64,000 bases of DNA, taken from assembly GCF_000292525.1 (NCBI RefSeq), contig NZ_AEYF01000037.1, positions 1 through 64,000 on the forward strand, read 5' to 3'. The notes below the pieces were generated by a model. The model searched no databases, was not told where the DNA came from, and saw only the letters and a list, made by a program, of their open reading frames with translations. The translations under genes were made by a program, and so were the position numbers. This document shows, one piece after another, positions 8,530 to 17,880 of the stretch. The DNA is from Rhizobium sp. CCGE 510. GTDB lineage: Bacteria > Pseudomonadota > Alphaproteobacteria > Rhizobiales > Rhizobiaceae. Within the stretch, counting starts at the first letter, position 1. Each line of letters begins with the position of its first letter.

Positions 8530-8555
8530 AAGGCGCGGCGAAACCGGCGCGCCTT
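8530..8555 (+). terminator. Stem-loop after the TerC gene
   Basis: AAGGCGCG and CGCGCCTT form a perfect 8-bp stem 13 nt after the TerC stop codon. No clear U-tract follows, so termination is uncertain. Confidence 0.4.
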
Positions 8556-8756
8556 CCCTCCCACCGGGCCTTTGCAGGCGTGGTTTTTCTTGACGCGCCC
8601 TGTTGAATATGGCCTAAGGCCAGCCGAACGGACGATCGGCGGATAGTGCGGGCATATGCCCTTTTCGGCCGGTTTGCCGATGAAGATATCTGCATCCTTC
8701 GGCCGAACGTTGCTTTCCCCGGAAAGCCGTCCGGCGTTCATTGACGGGCCATACCA

Positions 8757-10211
8757 ATGACAACTTCCGGCGTCCGCGTCCGCATCGCTCCCTCGCCGAC
8801 CGGCGAGCCGCATGTCGGCACCGCTTACATCGCTCTCTTCAACTACCTTTTCGCCAAGAAGCACGGCGGCGAGTTCATCCTGCGCATCGAGGATACCGAC
8901 GCGACGCGCTCGACCCCGGAATTCGAGACGAAGGTGTTGGACGCGCTGAAATGGTGCGGCCTGGAATGGAAGGAAGGCCCCGATATCGGCGGTCCCTACG
9001 GCCCCTATCGCCAGTCCGACCGCAAGCCGATGTACCAGCCTTACGCCGAGGAGTTGCTGGGCAAGGGCCATGCTTTCCGCTGTTTCTGCACGCCCGCGCG
9101 CCTCGAACAGATGCGCGAAACCCAGCGCGCCGCCGGCAAGCCGCCGAAATATGACGGCCTCTGCCTCAACCTGACGGCCGAGGAAGTCACCTCGCGTATG
9201 GCCGCCGGCGAGACGACCGTCATCCGCATGAAGATCCCGACCGAAGGCTCCTGCGATTTCACCGACGGCGTTTACGGCGATGTCTCCATCCCCTGGGATT
9301 CCGTCGACATGCAGGTGCTGGTCAAGGCCGACGGCATGCCGACCTATCACATGGCCAACGTCATCGACGACCATCTGATGAAGATCACCCATGTGGCACG
9401 CGGCGAGGAATGGCTGGCTTCGGTTCCGAAGCACATCCTGCTCTATCGCTATTTCGGCTGGGACCAGCCGGTCTTCATGCATCTGTCGCTGATGCGCAAT
9501 GCCGACAAATCGAAATTGTCGAAGCGCAAGAACCCGACCTCGATCTCCTATTATTCCGCGCTCGGCTATATCCCCGAAGCGTTGATGAACTTCCTCGGCC
9601 TCTTCTTCATCCAGATCGCCGAAGGCGAGGAGCTGTTGACGATGGATGAGCTCTCCGAGAAGTTCGACCCGGAGAACCTCTCCAAGGCCGGCGCGATCTT
9701 CGACATCCAGAAGCTCGACTGGCTGAACGGCCGCTGGATCCGCGAGAAGCTGTCGGAAGAAGAGTTCCGCGGCCGCGTGCTGAGCTGGGCGATGGAAAAC
9801 GACCGCCTGATGGCCGGCTTGCGCCTGTCGCAGACGCGTATCTCAAAGCTCGGCGAGTTGCCCGATCTTGCTGGTTTCCTGCTGAAGTCCGATCTCGGCC
9901 TGCAGCCTTCCGACTTCGCCAAGATCAAGTCACTGCCGGAAGAGATCCTGGAGATCCTCAACACCGTTCAGCCGGATCTCGAAAAGATCCTGGAATGGAA
10001 TGTCGAGACGATCGAAGCCGAACTGCGCGCGATTGCCGACCGCATGGGCAAGAAACTGAAGGTAGTGGTCGCGCCGCTTTTCGTCGCCGTGTCCGGCTCG
10101 TCGCGCTCGCTGCCGCTTTTCGATTCCATGGCGATCCTCGGCCGCTCCGTCGTGCGCCAGCGCTTGAAGCTCGCCTCGCAGGCCGTCGCCGCCCTCGTCG
10201 GCTCGAAGTAA
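8757..10211 (+). CDS. gltX: Glutamyl-tRNA synthetase
   Basis: Class I aminoacyl-tRNA synthetase of 484 residues that charges tRNA-Glu. In many alphaproteobacteria such an enzyme also mischarges tRNA-Gln for GatCAB. The HIGH-type motif is HVGT at residues 19-22 within APSPTGEPHVGTAY. The KMSKS-type motif is KLSKR near residues 252-256. The C-terminal anticodon-binding helical domain is complete. A TTGACG box near 8590 could be part of its promoter. lysS follows after 22 bp on the same strand, so the two are likely cotranscribed. Rhizobia often carry two GltX proteins; which paralogue this is cannot be settled here. Confidence 0.95.
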   Translation: MTTSGVRVRIAPSPTGEPHVGTAYIALFNYLFAKKHGGEFILRIEDTDATRSTPEFETKVLDALKWCGLEWKEGPDIGGPYGPYRQSDRKPMYQPYAEELLGKGHAFRCFCTPARLEQMRETQRAAGKPPKYDGLCLNLTAEEVTSRMAAGETTVIRMKIPTEGSCDFTDGVYGDVSIPWDSVDMQVLVKADGMPTYHMANVIDDHLMKITHVARGEEWLASVPKHILLYRYFGWDQPVFMHLSLMRNADKSKLSKRKNPTSISYYSALGYIPEALMNFLGLFFIQIAEGEELLTMDELSEKFDPENLSKAGAIFDIQKLDWLNGRWIREKLSEEEFRGRVLSWAMENDRLMAGLRLSQTRISKLGELPDLAGFLLKSDLGLQPSDFAKIKSLPEEILEILNTVQPDLEKILEWNVETIEAELRAIADRMGKKLKVVVAPLFVAVSGSSRSLPLFDSMAILGRSVVRQRLKLASQAVAALVGSK

Positions 10212-10233
10212 GAACAGTCAGAGGATTTCGACA

Positions 10234-11730
10234 ATGGCTGACAACAAGACCGAAACCACCCTTTCCTCCGACGCGACTGAGGTGCGCGCCCAGAAGCTGA
10301 AGCTGCTGCGCGAGCAGATCGGCGACGTCTATCCGGCACATTTCCACCGGACGATGACCAATGCCGAGCTCGGCGCAAAATACGAATCTCTGGAACCCGA
10401 CGTCGAGACGCAGGACGTCGTCACCGTTGCCGGCCGTGTTTATTCCTCGCGCAACTCCGGCATGTTCATGGACATCCACGACGCCGGCGGCAAGATCCAG
10501 ATCTTCAGCCATAAGGATACGACGCCCGAAGAGGCCCGGGCGCTGCTGCCGATGATCGACATCGGCGACATCATCGGCGTCACCGGAATCGTGCGCCGCA
10601 CCAAGCGCGGCGAACTGACGATCAACGCCCAAAAGATCGAAATGCTGACCAAGTCGCTGTTGCCGATGCCCGAGAAGTGGCACGGCCTCTCCGACATCGA
10701 ACTGCGTTATCGCAAGCGCCATCTCGACATCATGACCAACGAGGATTCGAAGCTTCGCTTCCAGCAGCGCTCGAAGATCGTCTCCGGCATCCGCCGCTTC
10801 ATGGAGAATGACGGCTTCATGGAAGTCGAGACGCCGATGCTGCAATCGATCTATGGCGGCGCCACCGCCGAGCCGTTCAAGACGCATCACAACACGCTGA
10901 AGCTCGACATGTACCTGCGCATTGCGCCGGAACTGTTCCTGAAGCGCACACTGGTGTCCGGGCTGACCGACAAGGTCTTCGAGATCAACCGGAACTTCCG
11001 TAACGAAGGCGTCTCCACCCGGCACAATCCTGAATTCACGATGATGGAATGTTACTGGGCCTATGCCGATTACGAGGACATGATGGACCTCGTCGAGCGG
11101 CTGTTCGAGACCCTGGCGCTCTCCATTCACGGCACCACTGAATTCGATTTCGGCGACAAGCGCCTGTCCTTCAAGGGACCGTTCAAGCGTGTGCCGATGC
11201 CGGATGCCGTCAAGGAAGTGACCGGCATCGATTTCCTGGCGATCAAGACCGACGAGGAAGCACGCGCCGCCGCCAAGGCTGCCGGCTTTGAAGTCGAAAA
11301 GGATTGGACCTGGGGCGAATGCCTCGCCTTCATCTTCGAGGAAAAGGTTGAATCGACGTTGATCCAGCCGTCTCACGTCACGCATTTCCCGAAGGACATC
11401 TCGCCCTTCGCTAAGGAAGTGCCGGGCGAACCGCGCCTCGTCGAGCGCTTCGAGACCTATTGCAATGCCTGGGAACTCGGCAACGCCTTCTCGGAGCTGA
11501 ACGATCCCGAAGAGCAGCGCCGCCGCATGGTCGAGCAGCTCGAACAGGCGCATGCCCGCGGCGAAAAGGAAAAGCAGCTGGACGAGGAATTCCTCGATGC
11601 GATCGACCAGGGCATGCCGCCGGCCGGCGGCCTCGGTATCGGCGTTGACCGCCTCATCATGCTGCTGACCAACGCGCCGTCGATCCGCGACGTCATCCTC
11701 TTCCCAGCCCGCCGCAACAAAGCCGACTGA
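10234..11730 (+). CDS. lysS: Lysyl-tRNA synthetase, class II
   Basis: A 498-residue class II lysyl-tRNA synthetase. The N-terminal OB-fold anticodon domain (about residues 60-145) includes VTVAGRVYSSRNSGMFMDI. Catalytic motif 2 (FRNEGVSTRHNPEFTMMECY) and motif 3 (GLGIGVDRLIMLL, close to the C-terminus) are both intact. It follows gltX by 22 bp and ends at a clear terminator at 11757-11788. Many alphaproteobacteria use a class I LysRS instead, so the class II form is worth noting, but the sequence is a full-length, normal class II enzyme. Confidence 0.95.
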   Translation: MADNKTETTLSSDATEVRAQKLKLLREQIGDVYPAHFHRTMTNAELGAKYESLEPDVETQDVVTVAGRVYSSRNSGMFMDIHDAGGKIQIFSHKDTTPEEARALLPMIDIGDIIGVTGIVRRTKRGELTINAQKIEMLTKSLLPMPEKWHGLSDIELRYRKRHLDIMTNEDSKLRFQQRSKIVSGIRRFMENDGFMEVETPMLQSIYGGATAEPFKTHHNTLKLDMYLRIAPELFLKRTLVSGLTDKVFEINRNFRNEGVSTRHNPEFTMMECYWAYADYEDMMDLVERLFETLALSIHGTTEFDFGDKRLSFKGPFKRVPMPDAVKEVTGIDFLAIKTDEEARAAAKAAGFEVEKDWTWGECLAFIFEEKVESTLIQPSHVTHFPKDISPFAKEVPGEPRLVERFETYCNAWELGNAFSELNDPEEQRRRMVEQLEQAHARGEKEKQLDEEFLDAIDQGMPPAGGLGIGVDRLIMLLTNAPSIRDVILFPARRNKAD

Positions 11731-11756
11731 CGGAAATAAAATATCGAAACAAAATA

Positions 11757-11788
11757 AGCGGAGTGCCTGCCGGCGCTCCGCTTTTTTT
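11757..11788 (+). terminator. Rho-independent terminator of gltX-lysS
   Basis: A stem of AAGCGGAG and CTCCGCTT with an inner GCC/GGC pair and a TGCC-type loop is followed by a run of seven T at 11782-11788. It lies 26 bp after the lysS stop. Confidence 0.9.
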
Positions 11789-11799
11789 ATGATGTGCGC

Positions 11800-12534
11800 T
11801 CAGTGGGTCTTGGCGGGTTCCGCCGGCGGTTCTTCGGCCGGTGCCTCCGCGACGACGTCAGCGCCGCTGCTCTCCGTAGCAGGCGCGGCTTCGGCCGCCG
11901 GTGCTGCGTCATGTGCGCCGCCTGCGGCCTTCTTGCCCTTTTCCCCGTTCTTCGTGGAGCCAACCGCGACCGGGTCGACGCAATCCTCGGGATCCTTGAA
12001 AGCAGAACTGATCATGGCGATTTCGTCGGAGGGCATATCTATGCGCTCGCCGAAGAACAGGCCGTTTTCGCTGGCCTTGCCGTCATAGTAGCGCGCCGTA
12101 TAAGGCTTGTCGTCTAGGCCGGGAACGGTCTTGTCGGGATGCGGGATATAGACGACGTCGGCGCCGATCGCTCGGCCGCGGATGTCGGCGCGCAATGTCG
12201 GACCGTTCTCGTCGAGCACCACCACCTGGACCAGATCCGGCTTCTGCGCTTCGTAAACGGCTTGGGCTACGCGAAGCGCGGTTTTGACGCGCGTCATCCC
12301 ATCGGTCGGTTCGGTCTTGATGTATTTGCGTACCCAGATGTGGTCCTGCTTCCGGATCGTCACCAGGTTGACGTCGCTGCATTCGAGCCCGTAGCCACCA
12401 CCGGCAGCACCCATCAGCCTGTCCTTGCCGACATAAACGGCCGCGCCGCCGGAAACGCCCGCCAGAAGAGCGACTCCACCGATGATGATTGCCAATTTCC
12501 GGGAAGGCCGGAACATGCGCAGTAAGGCCTTCAC
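11800..12534 (-). CDS. Hypothetical membrane-anchored protein with Ala/Pro-rich tail
   Basis: A protein of about 244 residues that I do not recognise. It has a basic N-terminus, one membrane segment (LAIIIGGVALLAGVSGGAAV, residues about 14-33), a globular domain with two cysteines (GLECSDVNL and PEDCVDP) that could form a disulphide outside the membrane, and a low-complexity tail rich in Ala, Pro and Glu. The GTG at 12534 is chosen because GGAG lies about 9 nt upstream; the ATG at 12516 is also possible. It is convergent with lysS and divergent from the LysR gene. No function is claimed. Confidence 0.75.
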   Translation of the reverse strand: MKALLRMFRPSRKLAIIIGGVALLAGVSGGAAVYVGKDRLMGAAGGGYGLECSDVNLVTIRKQDHIWVRKYIKTEPTDGMTRVKTALRVAQAVYEAQKPDLVQVVVLDENGPTLRADIRGRAIGADVVYIPHPDKTVPGLDDKPYTARYYDGKASENGLFFGERIDMPSDEIAMISSAFKDPEDCVDPVAVGSTKNGEKGKKAAGGAHDAAPAAEAAPATESSGADVVAEAPAEEPPAEPAKTH

Positions 12535-12713
12535 GCCAACTGCTCCGCCATCTGAAACTCCAACGCAGGACAAGTGCTGATAATGCTAAGGAAATGACGT
12601 TTCCGAAAGTTTAAGTGAGGGAGCGAAGCCTGCGCCATTTTGAGAAAACACCAAAAAAGGTCCGCTTTTTCCGGCCGCTTGCCACGGCCTGTTCCGCCAT
12701 GCTCTAAACGCCC

Positions 12714-13622
12714 ATGGCCTTCACGCTTCGCCAGGTTCAATATTTCGTCGCCGTCGCCGAACAGGGATCGGTAACGCGCGCCGCGCAGAACCTGTCGATC
12801 TCGCAATCCTCGGTGACGGAAGCGCTGAAGGAGCTCGAAACCGACCTCGGCGTTACGCTCTTCGAGCGCCACCCGCGGGGCCTGACGATCACCCATGACG
12901 GCCACCAGTTCCTGCGTCACGCGACGAAGATCCTCGCCTCTGTTTCCGATGCGCGCACCAGCTTCTCCGGCCAGCAAAGCACGCTTTCCGGCACGCTGAA
13001 CATCGGCGTCACTTCGCTTGTCGCCGGCTACGTGCTCTCCGACCTGCTGGCGCGATACCGGCGTGCCTGCCCTGGCATCGAGGTCAGCGCCATCGAGGAC
13101 AATGGCGGTTACCTCGAGCATCTCCTGGTCGGCGGCGAACTCGATGTCGCCGTCATGGTGATATCGAACCTGCGCGACCGCATGGCGCTGCAGGCCGAGA
13201 TCCTCGAAACCTCGCCCTATCGGCTCTGGCTGCCGATGGGCCACCCTCTGGTGTCGGCCGACATCATCTCGGTCGCCGACATCGCCCGCGAACCGCTGAT
13301 CATGCTGACGGTCGACGAAATCGAGGAGAATACCGGCAAGCTGCTCTCGGCCCTCGGCGCCCGCCCGCATGTCGCCTTCCGCACTCGATCGGTCGAGGCG
13401 GTGCGCAGCCTGGTTGCCACGGGCGCCGGCGTGGCGCTGCTTCCCGATCTCGTCTACCGCCCGTGGTCGCTCGAAGGCGACCGTATCGAAAGCCGCGACG
13501 TCTCCGGCTCGCTGCCGGTCGTCCAGGTCGGCATGGTCTGGCGCAAGGGCTCCAGCCTGCCGCGGGCGGCACGCGATTTCGTCGGCATCGCCGAAAGCCT
13601 GCGGTCGGGGCGCATCCGCTGA
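12714..13622 (+). CDS. LysR-family regulator upstream of the ydc operon
   Basis: A 302-residue LysR regulator. The winged HTH is at residues 1-60 (VTRAAQNLSISQSSVTEALKEL), followed by a complete periplasmic-binding-like effector domain (about 90-300). It lies directly upstream of the ydcSTUV-patD genes on the same strand, with only 116 bp between its stop and the ydcS start. Codirectional placement is less usual for LysR regulators, which are mostly divergent from their targets. A 17-bp palindrome immediately after its stop (13623-13639) is a likely binding site for activation of ydcS. The effector may be a polyamine or its breakdown product, which is inference from context. Confidence 0.9.
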   Translation: MAFTLRQVQYFVAVAEQGSVTRAAQNLSISQSSVTEALKELETDLGVTLFERHPRGLTITHDGHQFLRHATKILASVSDARTSFSGQQSTLSGTLNIGVTSLVAGYVLSDLLARYRRACPGIEVSAIEDNGGYLEHLLVGGELDVAVMVISNLRDRMALQAEILETSPYRLWLPMGHPLVSADIISVADIAREPLIMLTVDEIEENTGKLLSALGARPHVAFRTRSVEAVRSLVATGAGVALLPDLVYRPWSLEGDRIESRDVSGSLPVVQVGMVWRKGSSLPRAARDFVGIAESLRSGRIR

Positions 13623-13639
13623 TATCGGAATTTCCGATA
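13623..13639. promoter_or_regulatory. Candidate LysR binding site before ydcS
   Basis: TATCGGAA and TTCCGATA are perfect inverted arms separated by a single T, beginning one base after the LysR stop codon and about 100 bp before the ydcS start. This fits an activator site of the T-N11-A type. A second weak hairpin (GCGAAA/TTTCGC) is at 13663-13681. Role inferred. Confidence 0.6.
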
Positions 13640-13738
13640 ATGCCTTTCTGATAAATGAATTTGCGAAAGCGGCCTTTTCGCGTCACTTTTTCATCCGGGA
13701 ACAAACCGCCACTAAAGTGGCACCAGACCGGGAGACGG

Positions 13739-14902
13739 ATGATGACACATCTCTTGAAATCCTGCACGGCAGCGCTCGCCTGCCTGAGCTTCGCGACGCA
13801 GGGCATCGCCGCCGAACCGCTGAAGGCGCTCGGCAAAGGCGAAGGTGCCGTCAGCATCGTCGCCTGGGCCGGCTATATCGAGCGCGGCGAAACGGATAAG
13901 AACTACGACTGGGTGACCGATTTCGAAAAGCAGACCGGCTGCAAGGTTTCCGTCAAGACCGCCGCCACCTCGGATGAAATGGTATCGCTGATGAACGAGG
14001 GCGGCTTCGATCTCGTCACGGCATCGGGCGACGCCTCGCTCCGCCTCATCGCCGGCAAGCGGGTCCAGCCGATCAACACCGATCTGATCCCGAGCTTCAA
14101 GACCGTCGACGAGCGTCTGCAGAAAGGTCCGTGGTATACGGTCGGCGACGTCCACTACGGCGTGCCTTACCTCTGGGGGCCGAATGTGCTGATGTACAAT
14201 ACCGATGCCTTCAAGGATAAGGCGCCGACCAGTTGGAACGTCGTCTTCGAAGAGCAGACGCTGCCGGACGGAAAATCGAACAAGGGTCGGGTTCAGGCTT
14301 ATGACGGCGCGATCTATATCGCCGACGCCGCCATGTATCTGATGGCGCACAAGCCGGATCTCGGCATCAAGGATCCCTACGAGTTGACCGAGGACCAGTA
14401 CAAGGCTGCACTCGATCTGCTGCGCGGCCAGCGCAAGCTCGTCTCCCGCTACTGGCACGACGCGATGATCCAGATCGACGACTTCAAGAACGAAGGCGTC
14501 GTCGCCTCCGGCTCCTGGCCCTTCCAGGTGAACCTGCTGCAGGCCGACAAACAGAAAATCGCCTCGACTTTCCCCGACGAGGGCGTCACCGGCTGGGCCG
14601 ACACCACCATGCTGCACGCCGACAGCGAACATCCGAACTGCGCCTATATGTGGATGGAACATTCGCTGCAGGCCAAAGTTCAGGGCGATGCCGCCGCCTG
14701 GTTCGGCGCCGTGCCTTCCGTTCCGGTCGCCTGCAAGGGCAACGAACTGATGGGAGACGCCGGCTGCGCCACCAACGGCTTCGATCATTTCGACAAGATC
14801 AAGTTCTGGAAGACCCCGGTCGCCAAATGCACGACGCAGAGCGAATGCGTGCCTTATCATCGCTGGGTATCGGATTATATCGGCGTGATCGGCGGGCGGT
14901 GA
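13739..14902 (+). CDS. ydcS: ABC transporter substrate-binding protein, YdcS-like (polyamine type)
   Basis: A periplasmic binding protein of 387 residues in the PotD/PotF superfamily. The signal peptide covers residues 1 to about 24 (TAALACLSFATQGIAA). The mature part has VSIVAWAGYIERG and VGDVHYGVPYLWGPNVLMYN, as in YdcS and spermidine/putrescine binders. Six cysteines are present in the C-terminal half, suggesting disulphides. GGGAG at 13730-13734 precedes the paired ATG codons 13739/13742. It heads an operon with an ATPase, two permeases and PatD in the same order as E. coli ydcS-T-U-V-patD. A strong inverted repeat between it and ydcT may keep its expression higher than that of the other genes. 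Confidence 0.9.
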   Translation: MMTHLLKSCTAALACLSFATQGIAAEPLKALGKGEGAVSIVAWAGYIERGETDKNYDWVTDFEKQTGCKVSVKTAATSDEMVSLMNEGGFDLVTASGDASLRLIAGKRVQPINTDLIPSFKTVDERLQKGPWYTVGDVHYGVPYLWGPNVLMYNTDAFKDKAPTSWNVVFEEQTLPDGKSNKGRVQAYDGAIYIADAAMYLMAHKPDLGIKDPYELTEDQYKAALDLLRGQRKLVSRYWHDAMIQIDDFKNEGVVASGSWPFQVNLLQADKQKIASTFPDEGVTGWADTTMLHADSEHPNCAYMWMEHSLQAKVQGDAAAWFGAVPSVPVACKGNELMGDAGCATNGFDHFDKIKFWKTPVAKCTTQSECVPYHRWVSDYIGVIGGR

Positions 14903-14934
14903 ACCCGAGCCGTTCGCGGGACAAACCCCTCCCC

Positions 14935-15053
14935 AACCCCTCCCCACAAGGGGGAGGGACTCCGAGTGGCGCCGCCGAATTCCTGCCGAAACACCAAGGT
15001 ATCTGCGAAAGGGGTACGGCAGATTAAGCCCCTCCCCCTTGTGGGGAGGGGTT
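14935..15053. repeat. Long inverted repeat between ydcS and ydcT
   Basis: The left arm 14935-14958 (AACCCCTCCCCACAAGGGGG and onward) is perfectly complementary to 15030-15053, giving 24-bp arms with a 71-nt spacer. Each arm is itself a small hairpin. It fills most of the 217-bp gap inside the operon. In comparable transporter operons such elements protect the upstream binding-protein mRNA or reduce read-through; that is inference here. Confidence 0.8.
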
Positions 15054-15119
15054 TGGGGCGGGGTCTTCATCAACCAAGACCGAAGCCCTCTCTAAACATC
15101 GCAAGACCCGGAGCTCCCC

Positions 15120-16106
15120 ATGACGTCAGCCGTCCGCTTCCAGCAGGTATCGCGCCATTTCGGCCAGGTTCGCGCCGTCGACGGCGTCGACCTCGAGATA
15201 GCGCCCGGCGAATTCTTCGCCATGCTCGGACCGTCAGGTTCCGGCAAGACGACCTGCCTGAGATTGATCGCCGGCTTCGAGCAGCCAAGCGCGGGTCATA
15301 TCCAGATCTTCGGCGAGACGGCCGACGGCATTCCGCCCTATCGCCGCAACGTCAACACCGTGTTTCAGGACTACGCACTGTTCCCGCATCTCAACATCCT
15401 CGACAATGTCGCCTACGGGCTGATGGTCAAGGGCGTCGGCAAGACAGAACGGATGAAGGCTGCCGGCGAAGCCCTCGATCTCGTCAAGCTGCCGGGCTAT
15501 GGCGCCCGCCGTCCCGGTCAGCTCTCCGGCGGCCAGCGGCAGCGCGTGGCGCTCGCCCGCGCGCTCGTCAACAAGCCGAAGGTGCTGCTGCTCGACGAGC
15601 CGCTCGGAGCGTTGGACCTGAAGCTGCGCGAGCAGATGCAGGAGGAGTTGAAGAGCCTGCAGCGCGCGCTCGGCATCACCTTCGTCTTCGTGACGCATGA
15701 TCAGGGCGAAGCGCTGTCCATGGCCGATCGCGTCGCCGTCTTCAACGATGGCAACATCGTTCAACAAGGCACGCCGCAGGATATCTATCGTTGCCCGAAG
15801 ACCCGCTTCGTCGCCGATTTCGTCGGCTCGTCGAACGTGATTGCGCCTGACCTCATGGCGCTCCTCGGCGGCGAGAAGCGCTGGGCAAGCCTCCGCCCCG
15901 AGGCGATCCGCCTGGCAGGCGACGGCATCGAGGCAAAAGTCGAAAATGCAAGCTTCCTCGGCGCTGCCACCCGTCTCGGCGTCGAACTCAGGGGCAGCCG
16001 GCTGCACGTCATGCTGCCGGCGGGCGCGCCGGTGCCCGAGGTCGGCGCCGGCATCCGCCTCGCCTGGCAGCCTGCAGATATTCATTACATGGATGACGCG
16101 GCATGA
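15120..16106 (+). CDS. ydcT: ABC transporter ATP-binding protein, YdcT-like
   Basis: A 328-residue ATPase of the PotA type. Walker A is GPSGSGKTT (residues 37-45), the signature [15 protein letters not shown], Walker B VLLLDEPLGALD, and the H-loop VTHDQ. A C-terminal TOBE-like domain (after about residue 240) is present but short. It energises import through the YdcU/YdcV permeases. The stop overlaps the ydcU start by 4 bp (ATGA), indicating translational coupling. Confidence 0.92.
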   Translation: MTSAVRFQQVSRHFGQVRAVDGVDLEIAPGEFFAMLGPSGSGKTTCLRLIAGFEQPSAGHIQIFGETADGIPPYRRNVNTVFQDYALFPHLNILDNVAYGLMVKGVGKTERMKAAGEALDLVKLPGYGARRPGQLSGGQRQRVALARALVNKPKVLLLDEPLGALDLKLREQMQEELKSLQRALGITFVFVTHDQGEALSMADRVAVFNDGNIVQQGTPQDIYRCPKTRFVADFVGSSNVIAPDLMALLGGEKRWASLRPEAIRLAGDGIEAKVENASFLGAATRLGVELRGSRLHVMLPAGAPVPEVGAGIRLAWQPADIHYMDDAA

Positions 16107-17065
16107 CGGCGCTCACCCTGTCAGGCGGCAAGACATCGATCCGTCCGGGACGCGGCGGCCTTTTCGGCCGGCTGTCGGACGCCTTCTGGCGGCACCCGAA
16201 ACTGCTGCTCTTCCTGATGCTGACGCCGCCGCTGCTTTGGCTCGGCATCATCTATATCGGCTCGCTGATCGCCCTGCTGCTGCAGAGCTTCTTCTCGATC
16301 GATGATTTTTCCGGGCTGGTGAATTACGAGTTCACCCTCTCGACCTATGCCCAGTTGCTGAGCCCGACGAATTTCGACATCATCATCCGCACCGTCGTCA
16401 TGGCCACACTGGTCACCATCGCTGCCGCGCTCATCGCCTTCCCGATCGCCTATTATGCGGCGCGATATGCGCAAGGCAAATGGAAGGCGCTCTTCTATCT
16501 AGGCATCATGCTGCCGCTCTGGTCGAGCTACCTCGTCAAGATCTACGCCTGGAAGCTGATCCTCGCCAAGGAAGGCATCCTCACCTGGATCTTTGCAAAG
16601 CTCCATCTCTCCTGGCTGCTCGAAGGTATCCTGGACCTGCCCGTCGTCGGCGGCAATTCGCTGTCGGTAAGCTATCTCGGCACCTTCATCGTCTTCGTCT
16701 ATATCTGGCTTCCCTATATGATCCTGCCGACCCAGGCCGCCCTCGAGCGTGTGCCCGGCAACCTGATCGAGGCCTCGGCCGATCTCGGCGCCACACCACG
16801 GCAGACCTTCCGCACCGTGCTGCTGCCCTTGGCGCTCCCCGGCATCGTCGCCGGTTCGATCTTCACCTTCTCGCTGACATTGGGCGATTACATCATCCCG
16901 CAGATCATCGGCTCGTCCAGGCTCTTCATCGGCCAGGCCGTCTACGCCCAGCAGGGAACGGCCGGCAACGTGCCGCTCGCCGCCGCCTTCTCCGTGGTGC
17001 CGATCGTCATCATGGCGCTCTATCTGTCGCTCGCCAGGAAAATGGGGGCCTTCGATGCGCTCTGA
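16103..17065 (+). CDS. ydcU: ABC transporter permease, YdcU-like
   Basis: A 320-residue inner-membrane permease with about six helices. The EAA loop that contacts the ATPase is visible as [21 protein letters not shown] cytoplasmic N-terminus of about 30 residues precedes the first helix ([20 protein letters not shown]). It overlaps ydcT by 4 bp and ydcV by 11 bp. It is expected to pair with YdcV in a heterodimeric polyamine-type importer. Confidence 0.92.
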   Translation: MTALTLSGGKTSIRPGRGGLFGRLSDAFWRHPKLLLFLMLTPPLLWLGIIYIGSLIALLLQSFFSIDDFSGLVNYEFTLSTYAQLLSPTNFDIIIRTVVMATLVTIAAALIAFPIAYYAARYAQGKWKALFYLGIMLPLWSSYLVKIYAWKLILAKEGILTWIFAKLHLSWLLEGILDLPVVGGNSLSVSYLGTFIVFVYIWLPYMILPTQAALERVPGNLIEASADLGATPRQTFRTVLLPLALPGIVAGSIFTFSLTLGDYIIPQIIGSSRLFIGQAVYAQQGTAGNVPLAAAFSVVPIVIMALYLSLARKMGAFDAL

Positions 17066-17867
17066 CCTCAAAAGATCGCCACTGGCCTTGAAGATCGCCG
17101 CAGCCGTCGGATTGCTCTTCCTGCACCTGCCGATCCTGCTGATCTTCGTCTATGCCTTCACGACCGAGGAAAAGAGCTATCAGTGGCCGCCGCCCGGTCT
17201 GACGCTGCAATGGTTCACCGTCGCCTGGAACCGGCCGGATGTCTGGTCGGCGCTTGGCCTGTCCGTGCAGGTCGCCGTCATCGCCACCGCGATCGCGCTT
17301 CTCCTCGGCACGCTCTGCGCGGCAGCCGTCAGCCAGACGAAGTTTTTCGGCCGCGAGGCGATCTCGCTGCTGGTTATCCTGCCGATCGCTCTTCCCGGCA
17401 TCATCACCGGCATTGCGCTGCGCTCCGCCTTCAGTCTTTTCGACATTCCGTTTTCGGTGTGGACCATCGTGCTCGGCCACGCCACCTTCTGCGTGGTCGT
17501 CGTCTACAATAATGCGGTCGCCCGCTTCCGACGCACCTCCGGCTCGCTGATCGAGGCTTCGATGGATCTCGGCGCCGACGGCTTCCAGACCTTCCGTCAT
17601 GTCATCCTGCCGAATATCGGCACCGCCCTTCTTGCCGGCGGCATGCTCGCTTTCGCGCTGTCCTTCGATGAGGTCATCGTCACCACTTTCACCGGCGGCC
17701 AGCAATCGACTTTGCCGATCTGGATGCTGGAAGAACTCATCCGCCCGCGTCAGCGCCCGGTCACCAATGTGGTCGCCATGGTCGTGGTGCTCGTCACCTT
17801 CCTGCCGATCCTGGCAGCCTATTACCTCACCCGCGACGGCGATAAGATCGCCGGTGCGGGCAAATAA
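17055..17867 (+). CDS. ydcV: ABC transporter permease, YdcV-like
   Basis: A 270-residue permease of the PotC type with six hydrophobic helices and an EAA loop ([20 protein letters not shown]). It overlaps the end of ydcU by 11 bp and precedes patD by 13 bp, so the five genes form one tight operon. It should form the second half of the membrane channel. Confidence 0.92.
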   Translation: MRSDLKRSPLALKIAAAVGLLFLHLPILLIFVYAFTTEEKSYQWPPPGLTLQWFTVAWNRPDVWSALGLSVQVAVIATAIALLLGTLCAAAVSQTKFFGREAISLLVILPIALPGIITGIALRSAFSLFDIPFSVWTIVLGHATFCVVVVYNNAVARFRRTSGSLIEASMDLGADGFQTFRHVILPNIGTALLAGGMLAFALSFDEVIVTTFTGGQQSTLPIWMLEELIRPRQRPVTNVVAMVVVLVTFLPILAAYYLTRDGDKIAGAGK

Positions 17868-17880
17868 CAGGGAGAACATC

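Noticed and set aside
9958..11553. 531-codon frame opposite lysS
   Set aside because: Antisense to an intact synthetase with all class II motifs; no recognisable protein and no ribosome site.
12535..12573. Longer start (TTG at 12573) for the hypothetical anchored protein
   Set aside because: The extra 13 residues put a non-hydrophobic stretch before the anchor and have no ribosome site.
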